This document shows, piece after piece, positions 53,908-62,727 of a DNA stretch of 64,000 bases; position 1 is the first letter of the stretch; each line of letters opens with the position of its first letter. The DNA is taken from positions 62,001 to 126,000 of the forward strand of contig NZ_JAFYYT010000038.1 in assembly GCF_017549005.1 (NCBI RefSeq), written 5' to 3'. The DNA is from Ruminococcus sp. (GTDB lineage Bacteria > Bacillota > Clostridia > Oscillospirales > Ruminococcaceae). A program made the translations under genes and the position numbers. Below the pieces are notes generated by a model. That model had not been told where the DNA came from, ran no database searches, and worked only from the letters and a program-made list of their open reading frames with translations.

Positions 53908-54303
53908 ATGAGCAAACTTAACGATTTTCTTACGGAGGCAGGCATTTTTTTCGTTGCAACAAACGACGGAGCACAGCCTAAGCTCAGACCTTTCGGGGCT
54001 CACGTCGAGGTCGACGGCAAGGAGATTTTTGCTGTGGGCGATTTCAAGGCAGTTTACAGACAGATGCTCGCAAACCCTCTCTGCGAGATAGTTGCCTGCA
54101 AGCCTGACGGCGTATGGCTCCGCTACACGGGAAGGATCGTTTTCGACGATGATCCGAAGTATCAGGAAGCTATGTTCGCAAGCAGTCCGCTTCTCAAGGA
54201 GATATACAACGAGAAAACAGGCTTCAAGATGAAAACTTTCCACCTTGAGGACGCTACCGCGTTCATTATGCCGCCTATGGGCGAGCCCGAGAAGATACTC
54301 TGA
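53908..54303 (+). CDS. Pyridoxamine 5'-phosphate oxidase family protein
   Basis: 131 residues of the FMN-binding split barrel: AGIFFVATNDGAQPKLRPFG, EIFAVGDFKAVYRQMLANP and EIVACKPDGVWLRYTGRIVF. AAGGAGG precedes the ATG. It is unlike the 156-residue PPOX protein at 29 kb beyond the shared fold. Substrate unknown. Confidence 0.85.
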   Translation: MSKLNDFLTEAGIFFVATNDGAQPKLRPFGAHVEVDGKEIFAVGDFKAVYRQMLANPLCEIVACKPDGVWLRYTGRIVFDDDPKYQEAMFASSPLLKEIYNEKTGFKMKTFHLEDATAFIMPPMGEPEKIL

Positions 54304-54333
54304 TAATGCATAATTCATAATTATGCATAAAAA

Positions 54334-54552
54334 AGTCATGAGTTTTAACTCATGGCTCAGTCTGTCAAAAAACTATTTTATTTAAGGAGACGCCCTCACT
54401 TGCAGGGCGTCTCCTCTTCAAAAACAGTCCACCGGACTGTTTTTTGAATTCACCTCTTGCGGAGCGCTTTGAAGCTATATGTGGGGCTTTGCCCCACTCC
54501 CCACCAGAGGCGCTGCCTCTGGACTCTGCCAAAGGGTTGTGAACCCTTTGGA
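54334..54552. repeat. Cluster of six short-loop hairpins
   Basis: Hairpins at 54334-54357 (loop TTTA), 54385-54415 (12 pairs), 54421-54444 (AAAACAGTCC-ACC-GGACTGTTTT), 54481-54497 (GTGGGGC-TTT-GCCCCAC), 54504-54522 (CCAGAGGC-GCT-GCCTCTGG) and 54529-54551 (CCAAAGGGTT-GTG-AACCCTTTGG). A seventh is the terminator that follows. No gene lies here. Confidence 0.75.
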
Positions 54553-54602
54553 ATCCCTTTCGTGGGTAAAGTAACTTTTCGCCAATTATGCAATTATTAA
54601 TG

Positions 54603-54633
54603 AAAAAGCCATGAGTGGAAACTCATGGCTTTT
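54603..54633. terminator. Bidirectional terminator next to the MATE gene
   Basis: AAAAGCCATGAGT-GGAA-ACTCATGGCTTTT, 13 pairs. It closely resembles the hairpin at 54334. Confidence 0.9.
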
Positions 54634-54634
54634 G

Positions 54635-55975
54635 TCATCTGTATGCGAGTTTTAAGTCCTCTGAAAGTATCTTTCTGAGGTCGAATGCGAATATCGCGCC
54701 GCCTGCGGCTGCGGTGACAAGCTCCGAAACGGGGATAGTCAGCCATACCAGATTTATGCTGCCGAGGCAGTATGCAAGGAATGCAAGCGGTATGACGAGG
54801 AGCGTTCCCCTCAGGAGAGATATCATCTGCGCTGTGTGAGGCTTTTCACTTGACGAGAAGTACACGGCAAGTATGGTGTTTATACCCATGAACGGCATGA
54901 AGAGGAAGTAAAGCCTCAGACCGTGTTCGGCTATTGACTGTAATGTCCTGTCGCTGCTGCTGTTGAAAAGTCCGACTACAGGCGATACCTGCATGAAAAG
55001 CAGAGCGTAGGCTGCTGCCGAGAATATCAGCGCCGTGACTACGGAAAGTTTCAGCAGGTAGCGTATAGCTGCGTCGTTTTTTCTGCCGTGGTATCTGCAC
55101 ATCAGCGGCTGCACGCCGCCTGAGATACCTACATATATAGCCGTAAAGACTATTCCTATATTTGCGATGACGCCGTATGCGGCAATTCCTGTATTGCCGA
55201 GCAGGCGATAAATTACGAAATTGAAAACAAGTATGACTATTCCGCCCGAAACTTCTGTAAAGAATGAGTGCAGTCCGAGCGAGACTATCTCGCGTATGAG
55301 CTTCGGAGAGGGGAGCGATAACCGCAGACTGAATGCGTTCCAGCCTGTGATGATATGTATGCTCATAATACCCATACTTACGAACGGAGCGATACACGTA
55401 GCAAGCGCCGCGCCGTCCATTCCCATATCCATTCTGAAAATAAAAATGTAGTCAAGCACTACATTGACAAGACTGCCGCTCAGCATTCCAAGCATTGCCA
55501 GCTTAGGAGCGCAGTCGTTACGCATAAAGCAGGCAAGCAGGTTATTGAAAAGGAAGGCAGGCGAAAACAGCAGTATCCTGTGCAGATAGCTGTGCGACAT
55601 CTCGAACACGGCAGCGTCTGCGCCGAGGAGATGTGTTATCTGCCGCGAGAAAAATATCCCCAGTATCTCAAACACGGCTGCAATGAGCAGCGTTGTCATG
55701 AACGCATTTGAGAAAATTCTGTCAGTTTCTTCTCGTTCGGTCCTGCAATACATCATGGAGAACTTGCTTCCACCGCCCATTCCGAGCATAAGCCCGAAAC
55801 CGTTCAGGAAATTGAACACAGGCAGGGCAAGGTTCAGTGCTGCAAGACCTTCCGACCCCATTCCCTTAGAAATAAAGAACGTATCTATCAGTATATAGAT
55901 AGATACGCCTACAGAGCTGGTGACATTTGCCAATATGTACCTGAAAAAATCATTACGTATTGGTTTTCTGTCCAT
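54635..55975 (-). CDS. MATE-family efflux transporter
   Basis: 446 residues and 12 membrane segments. It has the two-fold MATE pattern, for example SVGVSIYILIDTFFISKGMG in the first helices and GFGLMLGMGGGSKFSMM. MATE proteins export cationic drugs or metabolites using Na+ or H+. The ATG is 18 bases past a hairpin that holds its GGGGG ribosome site. A leader of about 100 bases carries further hairpins. Confidence 0.9.
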   Translation of the reverse strand: MDRKPIRNDFFRYILANVTSSVGVSIYILIDTFFISKGMGSEGLAALNLALPVFNFLNGFGLMLGMGGGSKFSMMYCRTEREETDRIFSNAFMTTLLIAAVFEILGIFFSRQITHLLGADAAVFEMSHSYLHRILLFSPAFLFNNLLACFMRNDCAPKLAMLGMLSGSLVNVVLDYIFIFRMDMGMDGAALATCIAPFVSMGIMSIHIITGWNAFSLRLSLPSPKLIREIVSLGLHSFFTEVSGGIVILVFNFVIYRLLGNTGIAAYGVIANIGIVFTAIYVGISGGVQPLMCRYHGRKNDAAIRYLLKLSVVTALIFSAAAYALLFMQVSPVVGLFNSSSDRTLQSIAEHGLRLYFLFMPFMGINTILAVYFSSSEKPHTAQMISLLRGTLLVIPLAFLAYCLGSINLVWLTIPVSELVTAAAGGAIFAFDLRKILSEDLKLAYR

Positions 55976-55981
55976 TAAAAA

Positions 55982-56060
55982 TGTTTACCCCCTGTAAACA
56001 AGCGAAGCAAGCCGGAACGGCCTGCTGACCTGTACGTACACTCGGTATGTGCGCAAGGTC
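55982..56060 (-). promoter_or_regulatory. Structured leader of the MATE gene
   Basis: Minus strand, in order: a 13-pair hairpin (56060-56027, GACCT...AGGTC), a short GCCG/CGGC hairpin (56021-56011), and TGTTTAC-AGGGG-GTAAACA (56000-55982), whose loop holds the ribosome site. A -10 TATAAT is at about 56091. Confidence 0.5.
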
Positions 56061-56250
56061 GATCCTCTAATACATAAATATATTATATCACAATATCACT
56101 AAAATTAATAGCCTGGTTTGGGAAGTTTGTATGAATGACGAAATTAAATGCTTAAATTATTACCTTGACTTAGCATGTCAAACAAATATCAGGCGAAAAA
56201 ATGTGCATTTCGTGTGGAACTTTGATGACATTTATGTAAAAAGGCTGTTT

Positions 56251-56823
56251 TCAGGACAGATCAAGGGTGTGTATGCCGACGCCGCTGAGTTTTAAGTGAA
56301 GCTCACGGAAGGCTTCATGCTGCTTCTTTTTAGCAAAGAGGCCTGTGCATTCCACGGTTATCCTCAGCTCCATAAGAGGGGAGCTGAAACGGAAAAACGG
56401 CGGCTTTGCCGTGATATCCCTTTCAAAGTTCGTGAACATTGACCAGTAAAAGGTCGAAAGGTCATTGAAAACTATCTGTTTGCCGTCTATGGATTTTATA
56501 TCGTTATAGCTTTTGACGAATGGTTCCCAGTATTTGAAGCCGAAGCCGTCCTGAGGCTCGCCGATCTCATAGCCGAGGGCTTCCGTAAGCTTTGCTTTGA
56601 GCTCGGGGTACCATTTGTCCCATATCTCGTCGGGCATTTCTCCCGATATCTGTATTCCGCCGGGTTCTGCGGAAGAGTAAAGCCCGATATCATTTCCCTG
56701 CCATGTAAGACAGTTCTCACCTTTGCTGTAGTATTCCATTGATCTGTAGACTTCATCTATCTTAGCCCATATTTCATCAGGGGCGCAGTCGTCAATATTC
56801 AGGGAAACATCATGGTGTGACAT
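56251..56823 (-). CDS. Hypothetical protein
   Basis: 190 residues, soluble. It holds two related motifs, PDEIWAKIDEVY (about 15-26) and PDEIWDKWYPEL (about 63-74), which hint at an internal repeat. No known domain recognised. AGGAG precedes the ATG. It lies between the MATE gene and rpmB, all on the minus strand, but has its own gap on each side. Confidence 0.65.
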   Translation of the reverse strand: MSHHDVSLNIDDCAPDEIWAKIDEVYRSMEYYSKGENCLTWQGNDIGLYSSAEPGGIQISGEMPDEIWDKWYPELKAKLTEALGYEIGEPQDGFGFKYWEPFVKSYNDIKSIDGKQIVFNDLSTFYWSMFTNFERDITAKPPFFRFSSPLMELRITVECTGLFAKKKQHEAFRELHLKLSGVGIHTLDLS

Positions 56824-56854
56824 ATTTTCAGCTCCTGTCTCTGATTATTGTAAT

Positions 56855-56886
56855 GAAAAAAGAGCGCCCCGTCAGGAACGCTCTTC
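56855..56886 (-). terminator. Terminator of rpmB
   Basis: Minus strand AGAGCG-TTCCTGACGGGG-CGCTCT followed by TTTTTT. Inner CC/GG pairs add to the stem. Confidence 0.8.
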
Positions 56887-56904
56887 ATTATCCATGTTGA
56901 TCGA

Positions 56905-57090
56905 TCAAGCTCTTTCAACCTTACCTGAACGCAGGCATCTTGAGCAAGCGTAGATATGACAAGGAGTACCCTTGACGATAGCCTTAACACGCTTTACGTT
57001 AGGCTTCCATGTTCTGTTGGAACGTCTGTGTGAGTGAGAAACCTTGATACCAAAGGTTACGCCCTTTCCGCAGATATCACATTTTGCCAT
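56905..57090 (-). CDS. rpmB: Ribosomal protein L28 (zinc-binding type)
   Basis: 61 residues: MAKCDICGKG at the start, NRTWKPNVKRVK and CSRCLRSGKVERA at the end. The CxxC pairs mark the zinc form. AAGGAGG precedes the ATG. The gene is alone between its promoter and terminator. Confidence 0.96.
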   Translation of the reverse strand: MAKCDICGKGVTFGIKVSHSHRRSNRTWKPNVKRVKAIVKGTPCHIYACSRCLRSGKVERA

Positions 57091-57134
57091 TAGGTTGCAC
57101 CTCCTTAACTAACCTGTAAAAATACAACATGATT

Positions 57135-57163
57135 ATTCTAACACATAATCAGAAAAAAAGCAA
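57135..57163 (-). promoter_or_regulatory. Promoter of rpmB
   Basis: Minus strand TTGCTT (57163-57158), 17 bases, TAGAAT (57140-57135), TG before the -10. Confidence 0.65.
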
Positions 57164-57221
57164 GTGTTTTTTGAAAAAAAACTAAAAAAATTTTTTTTGA
57201 AGCATAAAAATACTTTTTTAC

Positions 57222-57250
57222 TTGAAATATATAGCGATTTATAGTATAAT
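57222..57250 (+). promoter_or_regulatory. Promoter of the M50-scp operon
   Basis: TTGAAA (57222-57227), 17 bases, TATAAT (57245-57250). It rules out a start upstream of 57306 for the first gene. Confidence 0.8.
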
Positions 57251-57305
57251 ATATATTGTATATCTATATGCATTAATGATACTGCATAAAAGAAAGGACA
57301 TTAAT

Positions 57306-58013
57306 ATGATAGGCGGCACTTTGGATATCCAGACTTTTTTGAAATACTTTTCGAGGATAGCGACGCTTCTCCTCGTTTTACCGCTGCATGAATCGGCTCA
57401 CGGCCTTATGGCGAAGTGGCTTGGAGATGATACTGCACAGAGACAGGGAAGGATCTCGCTCAATCCCTTCGTACACCTTGACCCGCTGGGCTCGATACTT
57501 ATGATACTCGGCGGATTCGGCTGGGCAAAGCCTGTTGAGGTAAACCCGCTGAGGTTCAGGCATTACCGTGCAGGATACGCGCTTACAGCTCTTGCGGGAC
57601 CTGTTTCAAACCTGCTGGCGTCATTTGTTTCAGCGCTTGCATTTGCGGTGATCCTCTGCTTCAGGAGCGGTCAGATGGCTTATTTGAGACTTATCACCAA
57701 TCAGTATGACACCATGTCGTGTCTGCTTCTGCTTCTGCAGTTCCTTATTATCGTCAATATCGGACTTGCGCTGTTCAATCTCATACCTGTGCCGCCCCTT
57801 GACGGATTCAACATTCTCCGCGCATTCACGCCCGAGAAGTTCGACCGCTGGGTATATCAGCACCAGAGAGAGATAAATTACGTTTTCTTTGCACTGTTTT
57901 TCCTTATCAACGTTGTTCCGTCCAAATATTCTCCGCTTGCCATAGCCTCCGAATATCTCTACGGACTTATGATGAAGGCTGTACTGTGGATACCCGATGT
58001 CTTCGGCGCGTAA
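57306..58013 (+). CDS. M50-family site-2-type membrane metalloprotease
   Basis: 235 residues, about five membrane segments. The zinc motif HESAH is in LPLHESAHGLMAKWLGDD, and the third ligand is in NLIPVPPLDGFN. Such rhomboid-like M50 proteins cut membrane substrates. AAAGGACA precedes the ATG at 57306. It is followed by a related gene lacking the zinc motif. Confidence 0.88.
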   Translation: MIGGTLDIQTFLKYFSRIATLLLVLPLHESAHGLMAKWLGDDTAQRQGRISLNPFVHLDPLGSILMILGGFGWAKPVEVNPLRFRHYRAGYALTALAGPVSNLLASFVSALAFAVILCFRSGQMAYLRLITNQYDTMSCLLLLLQFLIIVNIGLALFNLIPVPPLDGFNILRAFTPEKFDRWVYQHQREINYVFFALFFLINVVPSKYSPLAIASEYLYGLMMKAVLWIPDVFGA

Positions 58014-58035
58014 TTAAAGGTTTTGGGAGAATAAA

Positions 58036-58752
58036 ATGGAATATAAGATATACAGAGTTTTTCTTACACTTGTCAGCAGAGGAGTCGTGCTTACTGCTTT
58101 AATGCCTCTTGCCTGCTTTGCTAAGGCGTGGGTCGCCCAAAAGCTGGGTGACAGGACTGCCGCAGGAGAGGGGAGACTTTCCCTTGATTTCCGCAGGCAT
58201 ACGGACTGGTTCGGAATGCTCATGGTAATGGTAATCGGCTTCGGATTCAGCAGGGAGGTCAATATCGACGTAGCAAGGCTGAAGAATATGAAGCGCGACG
58301 TTACTCTTATCTCGCTGACTGCGCCTGTTACGTACTTTATCATGTATGTGCTCCTCAGGAACATAAGTCAGCTGATACTCGGCATAAGTCCTGCCTCGTT
58401 CATACTGGCGAGCGTGTATTTCGTGCTGAGAAAGGCGGCTTTCTCATCGCTTTTCTTCGGTGTGATAGCGCTTCTGCCGATACCGCCCCTTGACGGCTTC
58501 CACATATTCTATCAGTTCTCATGGCCGAAGTTCAGGCGCTGGTATTTCACAAATTATCAGAAGATAACGGAGTGGTCGAGATTTATACTTCTTGCGGTAT
58601 TCTTCCTTGAAAGCGTCAGCGACGGCGAGTTTTCGATACTTGCGCCCCTTGTGTATCTGTGGAGACTGCTGCTTGACCGCCTTATATTCTTTTTCCCCGA
58701 TCTTTCGGACGCTACGCAAACATTACTGAGAGAGATCATTTATAAGTGCTGA
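58036..58752 (+). CDS. M50-like protein lacking the zinc motif
   Basis: 238 residues patterned on the preceding gene, including AQKLGDRTAAGEGRLSLD and LLPIPPLDGFH. At the HESAH position the sequence reads ACFAK (LACFAKAWVA), so both His and the Glu are lost and it should be inactive. GGGAG precedes the ATG. It may bind or regulate the active partner. Confidence 0.82.
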   Translation: MEYKIYRVFLTLVSRGVVLTALMPLACFAKAWVAQKLGDRTAAGEGRLSLDFRRHTDWFGMLMVMVIGFGFSREVNIDVARLKNMKRDVTLISLTAPVTYFIMYVLLRNISQLILGISPASFILASVYFVLRKAAFSSLFFGVIALLPIPPLDGFHIFYQFSWPKFRRWYFTNYQKITEWSRFILLAVFFLESVSDGEFSILAPLVYLWRLLLDRLIFFFPDLSDATQTLLREIIYKC

Positions 58753-58785
58753 CGAAGCGAATGGTCCCTGTTTTTACGGTGAAAT

Positions 58786-59541
58786 ATGGAAAGTATATCA
58801 TTCAAGCTCGAGGTCTTTGAAGGACCTCTCGACCTTCTGCTGAGCCTTATCGCAAAGCATAAGCTGAATATCTGCGATATCGAGATATCCAAGCTGCTGG
58901 AGCAGTATCTGCTCTACATAGATCAGGCTCATGAGCAGAATCTTGAGCTTGCAGGCGAATTTCTTGAAATGGCTGCAAGGCTCATATATATCAAGACTGC
59001 GTCGCTGCTGCCGCAGCCCGAGGAGGCTGAGCAGATGAAGCGTGAGCTGGAGGGAGCTCTCATCGAGTATTCTCTCTGCAAGATCGCCGCAAAGCAGCTT
59101 GCGGACGCATATGTGGGCGGAAGTATTTTTGTCCGCGAGCCCATGAAGATAAAGGCGGACATGACCTATACACTTGTGCACGAGCCGGAAAGGCTTGCAA
59201 TAGCATACAGCGCAATATCGCTGAAAAATATAAAGTCCGAGCACGCTAAGCTCCATGTTGAGAACAAGATAAACTCAGTGGTGAAACGGCGTATCGTTTC
59301 GGTAATGTCAAAGGTAGTCCATGTGCTCCGCGAGCTGTACACCACCGGCGAGGTATATATGGATAAGCTCTATGACGGAGTTACCGACCGCTCGGAGAGA
59401 GTCGCCACCTTCCTTGCAGTGCTGGAACTGACGAGGTCGGGCAGGATAACCATAAGCGACGATAATATGATGATATTCTTCAAGGGAAGAAAGAACGGAG
59501 TGAAGAAATCTTGGAGATCAAGGACAGGCTCGGAGCAATAG
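58786..59541 (+). CDS. scpA: Segregation and condensation protein A
   Basis: 251-residue kleisin of the SMC condensin. The N-terminal EVFEGPLDLLLSLIAKHKLN and AARLIYIKTASLLP bind the SMC neck; the C-terminal winged helix binds the SMC head. The ribosome site is weak (GGTGAAAT). ScpB overlaps its end by 31 bases. Confidence 0.96.
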   Translation: MESISFKLEVFEGPLDLLLSLIAKHKLNICDIEISKLLEQYLLYIDQAHEQNLELAGEFLEMAARLIYIKTASLLPQPEEAEQMKRELEGALIEYSLCKIAAKQLADAYVGGSIFVREPMKIKADMTYTLVHEPERLAIAYSAISLKNIKSEHAKLHVENKINSVVKRRIVSVMSKVVHVLRELYTTGEVYMDKLYDGVTDRSERVATFLAVLELTRSGRITISDDNMMIFFKGRKNGVKKSWRSRTGSEQ

Positions 59542-60095
59542 AAGCTATACTCTTTGCAAGCGGCGAGCCCATAGAGATATACCGCCTTTCGGAGGCGAGC
59601 GGAGTTGACGCGGGAACGCTCCCGTCCATGATCAGGCTGCTCAATGAGCGCTATGAGGACTGCGGAAGCGGCATCTGCATCAAAAAGTTGGACAGCAGCT
59701 ATCAGATGTGTACCCGTGAGAAGTATGCAGAACAGATAAGAGCCGCTCTCGAGACAAAACGAGCTGCTCCGCTTTCAAATGCGGCTATGGAGGCTCTTAC
59801 TATAATTGCCTATAATCAGCCCGTATCAAAGGGCTTCGTTGAGAATGTAAGAGGTATCGACAGCTCCTCGGTCATCAATAATCTGGTCGAAAAGGGGCTC
59901 GTTGAGGAGGCGGGACGTCTTGACGTTCCGGGAAAGCCCATAGTCTACAGGACTACCTCCGTGTTCCTGAGAAGCTTCGGACTCAGTTCAACTGCCGATC
60001 TTCCGCCTCTTCCGGGACAGGGAGACCTGGTCCTCGAAACTGAGGACGAGTTCGTGGACAGAGAGCTGGCAGAGGCTCAGCAGGAAAGACAATAA
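59511..60095 (+). CDS. scpB: Segregation and condensation protein B
   Basis: 194 residues with the two winged helices of ScpB: EAILFASGEPIEIYRLSE and ALTIIAYNQPVSKGFVENVR, then LVEEAGRLDVPGKPIVYRTT. The start is TTG at 59511 (GGAGTGA before it), inside scpA, so the two are coupled. It completes the SMC complex whose ATPase begins this window. Confidence 0.95.
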   Translation: MEIKDRLGAIEAILFASGEPIEIYRLSEASGVDAGTLPSMIRLLNERYEDCGSGICIKKLDSSYQMCTREKYAEQIRAALETKRAAPLSNAAMEALTIIAYNQPVSKGFVENVRGIDSSSVINNLVEKGLVEEAGRLDVPGKPIVYRTTSVFLRSFGLSSTADLPPLPGQGDLVLETEDEFVDRELAEAQQERQ

Positions 60096-60113
60096 CAGAA
60101 AGGAGCGGCAGGA

Positions 60114-61055
60114 ATGATCGTACTGAAAATTCTGCTGTATATACTTCTTGCCGTTTTAGGCATAATACTTCTTGTGCTGATAACTCCCGCAGGCGGTGAG
60201 TTCAGCTATATCGACGGGAAATTCAGTTATAAGGTGAAGCTGTGGGTGCTGAATCTTACGGACTCGGAGGGCGGAGGCATTTACGGCTGGTGGAAAAAGC
60301 GCAGGGCAAAGAAGAAGGAAAAGCCCGAAAAGCCAAAAAAACCGAAAAAGATCAAGGAAAAGAAGCAGAAAAAGAAGAAAGAACGGGATAAGTATGAATG
60401 GGAAGAGGAGCTTGACAGCATTCCCGTGAATGATCCCGGAAGTGATATGCAGTCCGCGGCGGCTGCAGAAACTTCTTCGGAGACTGCCGGAAGCGGAACT
60501 CACGAAGCTGTTCCGGACAGCTCTGAGGAAGAGCCGAAGAAAAAGAAGGACAGGAAGAAAAAGGACGATACCGACGAGGATATCTTCGCGGAAGAGGCCG
60601 CTCCTGAAAGCGGTGATGACGACGAGGAGAAGAAGTCCCTGAGCGATAAAATAGAGTTCCTTGTTGGCATATGGGAGAGCGCTCAGCGCCCTATGCTGAA
60701 GATATTCAAGGGCTTCAGACTGAAAGACCTGTATATCGACTTTGTTATAGCTGACGAGGACGCATATGACTGTGCGCTGAAATACGGTAAGTATTCCACT
60801 CTCGTCTACAACGGGATAGCCTTTTTCAGCCAGCTTTTCACAGTAAGGCTGAAAACCATAGACGTCCGTCCGCAGTTCGGCGTATCAAAGGGACGGTGGG
60901 ACGCAGCCGGAAAGTTGTATTTCCGTCTCGGAACAGTGGTTATTGCAGGAGCATGGTTCCTGATAACATACCTTTTCAGGACTTTCCTGCCTGAAAAGCT
61001 GAGAAAATTCAGAATGAAACGCAAAATGAAAAAATCCGCCGCAAGGCAGAAGTGA
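60114..61055 (+). CDS. DUF2953 membrane-associated protein
   Basis: 313 residues. A hydrophobic N-terminal segment (about 2-24) is followed by a long Lys/Glu-rich low-complexity stretch (about 60-180). The conserved part (195-290) contains DLYIDFVIADEDAYDCALKYGK and VRPQFG, the DUF2953 pattern. It precedes gerW in many spore formers. AAAGGAG precedes the ATG. Function unknown. Confidence 0.78.
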   Translation: MIVLKILLYILLAVLGIILLVLITPAGGEFSYIDGKFSYKVKLWVLNLTDSEGGGIYGWWKKRRAKKKEKPEKPKKPKKIKEKKQKKKKERDKYEWEEELDSIPVNDPGSDMQSAAAAETSSETAGSGTHEAVPDSSEEEPKKKKDRKKKDDTDEDIFAEEAAPESGDDDEEKKSLSDKIEFLVGIWESAQRPMLKIFKGFRLKDLYIDFVIADEDAYDCALKYGKYSTLVYNGIAFFSQLFTVRLKTIDVRPQFGVSKGRWDAAGKLYFRLGTVVIAGAWFLITYLFRTFLPEKLRKFRMKRKMKKSAARQK

Positions 61056-61066
61056 GGTATATAATC

Positions 61067-61501
61067 ATGAGTGCAAACAATACACCTGTAAGCGATCTCT
61101 TAGGTATTTCCATTGAAAAGATCAAGGAAATGGCAGACGTAAACTCAATAATCGGCGAACCCATAAAGCTTCCCGACGGAACTACGATAATCCCCGTTTC
61201 AAAGGTGAGCTACGGCTTTGCGTCAGGCGGCTCCGACCTTCCGTCAAAGTACGATAAGGACCTTTTCGGCGGCGGTGCAGGCGCAGGAGTTTCCATAAAG
61301 CCTGAGGGATTCCTTGTTATAGCTCCAGACGGCTCTGCAAAGATGGTGAACATGGAGGGCTCAAACGATCCTATCAGCAACGCTATCGAGAAAATGCCTG
61401 CGATCATCGACAAGGTCAGCGGCTTTATCAGCAAGAAAAAGGGCGGAAACGCTGAGGCAAAGACCTCGGATATCACAGACGGCTCTGTTTCAATAAACTG
61501 A
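61067..61501 (+). CDS. gerW: GerW/YtfJ family spore protein
   Basis: 144 residues. Conserved IIGEPIKLPDGTTIIPVSKV, GFASGGSD and a glycine-rich GGGAGAGVSIKPEGFLVI. GerW is needed for germination in Bacillus. GTGAGG precedes the ATG at 61067. The DUF2953-gerW order and nearby dacF fit spore-forming ancestry. Confidence 0.92.
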   Translation: MSANNTPVSDLLGISIEKIKEMADVNSIIGEPIKLPDGTTIIPVSKVSYGFASGGSDLPSKYDKDLFGGGAGAGVSIKPEGFLVIAPDGSAKMVNMEGSNDPISNAIEKMPAIIDKVSGFISKKKGGNAEAKTSDITDGSVSIN

Positions 61502-61559
61502 GCATAAAACCGTGATGTACGGCATATCCTTTAGCATGAACTTATGCGGAGGTGTGCCT

Positions 61560-62714
61560 GTGAAACGACTTATATCTGTATTTTCGGCAGTTCTGCTCAT
61601 ATTTCCATGTATGTGCGGTACTGCGGCTTTCGGAGCGGAAGAGCCCGAAATATCTGCAAAGGCGGCAGTGCTCATATCTGCCGATACCGGCGAGGTGATA
61701 TACGGTCTCAATGCCGCGGAGAAGCTCCCTATGGCAAGCACTACCAAGATAATGACGACTCTGCTGTGCCTTGAAAGCGGCGGACTTTACGACGAGTTCG
61801 TTGTGGACAGCGAGGCTATAAAGGTGGAGGGCTCGTCAATGGGGCTGCGCGAAGGGGATACAGTCACGAAATATGCGCTGTGCTGCGGAATGCTGCTGCC
61901 CTCGGGCAATGACGCGGCAAATGCGGCAGCCGTAAGGATATCGGGCAGTATCGAAGCCTTTGTGGAGCTTATGAACCGGAGAGCCGCAAAAATGGGACTT
62001 TCAAAGACATTTTTCGTCACTCCCTCGGGACTTGAAGGTGAAGGACACGGTTCATCGGCGGCGGACATGGCTCTGCTTGCACGGGAGGCTCTTAAAAACG
62101 AGACTTTCCGCGATATCTGCTCAAAAGAGAGCATAAAGGTGCGCTTCGGCGATCCGCCGTATGACAGGTGGCTGAAAAATACAAACAGGCTCCTCACTAT
62201 GTATGAGGGAGTTTACGGCGTAAAGACGGGCTTTACCGATGAGGCGGGGCGCTGTCTTGTATCTGCCTGCGAGCGTGACGGGAAAAGGCTGATTTGCGTT
62301 ACTCTCAATGACAGCAACGACTGGAACGACCATATTGCAATGTACGGATACGGCTTCGGAGAAGTGCGTCAGCTTGAGTTTTCGCTTCCGGAGGATATAA
62401 CTGCCGATATAGTGGGCGGTGCTTCGGAAAAGCTCAGGCTCGTACCGGAAAACAGCACATATACCGTGTCAACTGTGGCAGGAAATGCCGACGACTTTAC
62501 ATATACGGTGCTGAGACCGCCTTTTCTGTATGCTCCCGTAAAAGAGGGCGATGAGGCGGCTGCACTCAGGATAAGCCGGTTCGGGCAGGAGGTGGATACG
62601 ATACCCCTCTATGCCGCGGAGAATATCAGTGCAGCTCCCGTAAAGGCTGAAAAAGCCAATAAAGGGCTGTTTACAAGGATAAAAGAATTTTTCGGGAGAG
62701 TTTTCTCCCCTTAA
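61560..62714 (+). CDS. dacF: D-alanyl-D-alanine carboxypeptidase (DacF type)
   Basis: 384 residues starting with GTG at 61560, 5 bases after GGAGGTG. A signal peptide (1-26, ending TAAFG-A) exports it. The active sites are S-x-x-K (ASTTKIM), SGN (LPSGNDAAN) and KTG (VKTGFTDEAG). It trims peptidoglycan stem peptides. A C-terminal beta domain (about 280-365) follows. Confidence 0.95.
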   Translation: MKRLISVFSAVLLIFPCMCGTAAFGAEEPEISAKAAVLISADTGEVIYGLNAAEKLPMASTTKIMTTLLCLESGGLYDEFVVDSEAIKVEGSSMGLREGDTVTKYALCCGMLLPSGNDAANAAAVRISGSIEAFVELMNRRAAKMGLSKTFFVTPSGLEGEGHGSSAADMALLAREALKNETFRDICSKESIKVRFGDPPYDRWLKNTNRLLTMYEGVYGVKTGFTDEAGRCLVSACERDGKRLICVTLNDSNDWNDHIAMYGYGFGEVRQLEFSLPEDITADIVGGASEKLRLVPENSTYTVSTVAGNADDFTYTVLRPPFLYAPVKEGDEAAALRISRFGQEVDTIPLYAAENISAAPVKAEKANKGLFTRIKEFFGRVFSP

Positions 62715-62727
62715 GGACTGGATAAAA

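Noticed and set aside
54334-54633. CRISPR array
   Set aside because: The hairpins differ from one another and there are no equal repeats with unique spacers.
56131-56295. A 54-codon plus-strand ORF starting ATGAATGACG
   Set aside because: It overlaps the end of the minus-strand gene at 56251, has a poor ribosome site and no known motif; possible but unsupported.
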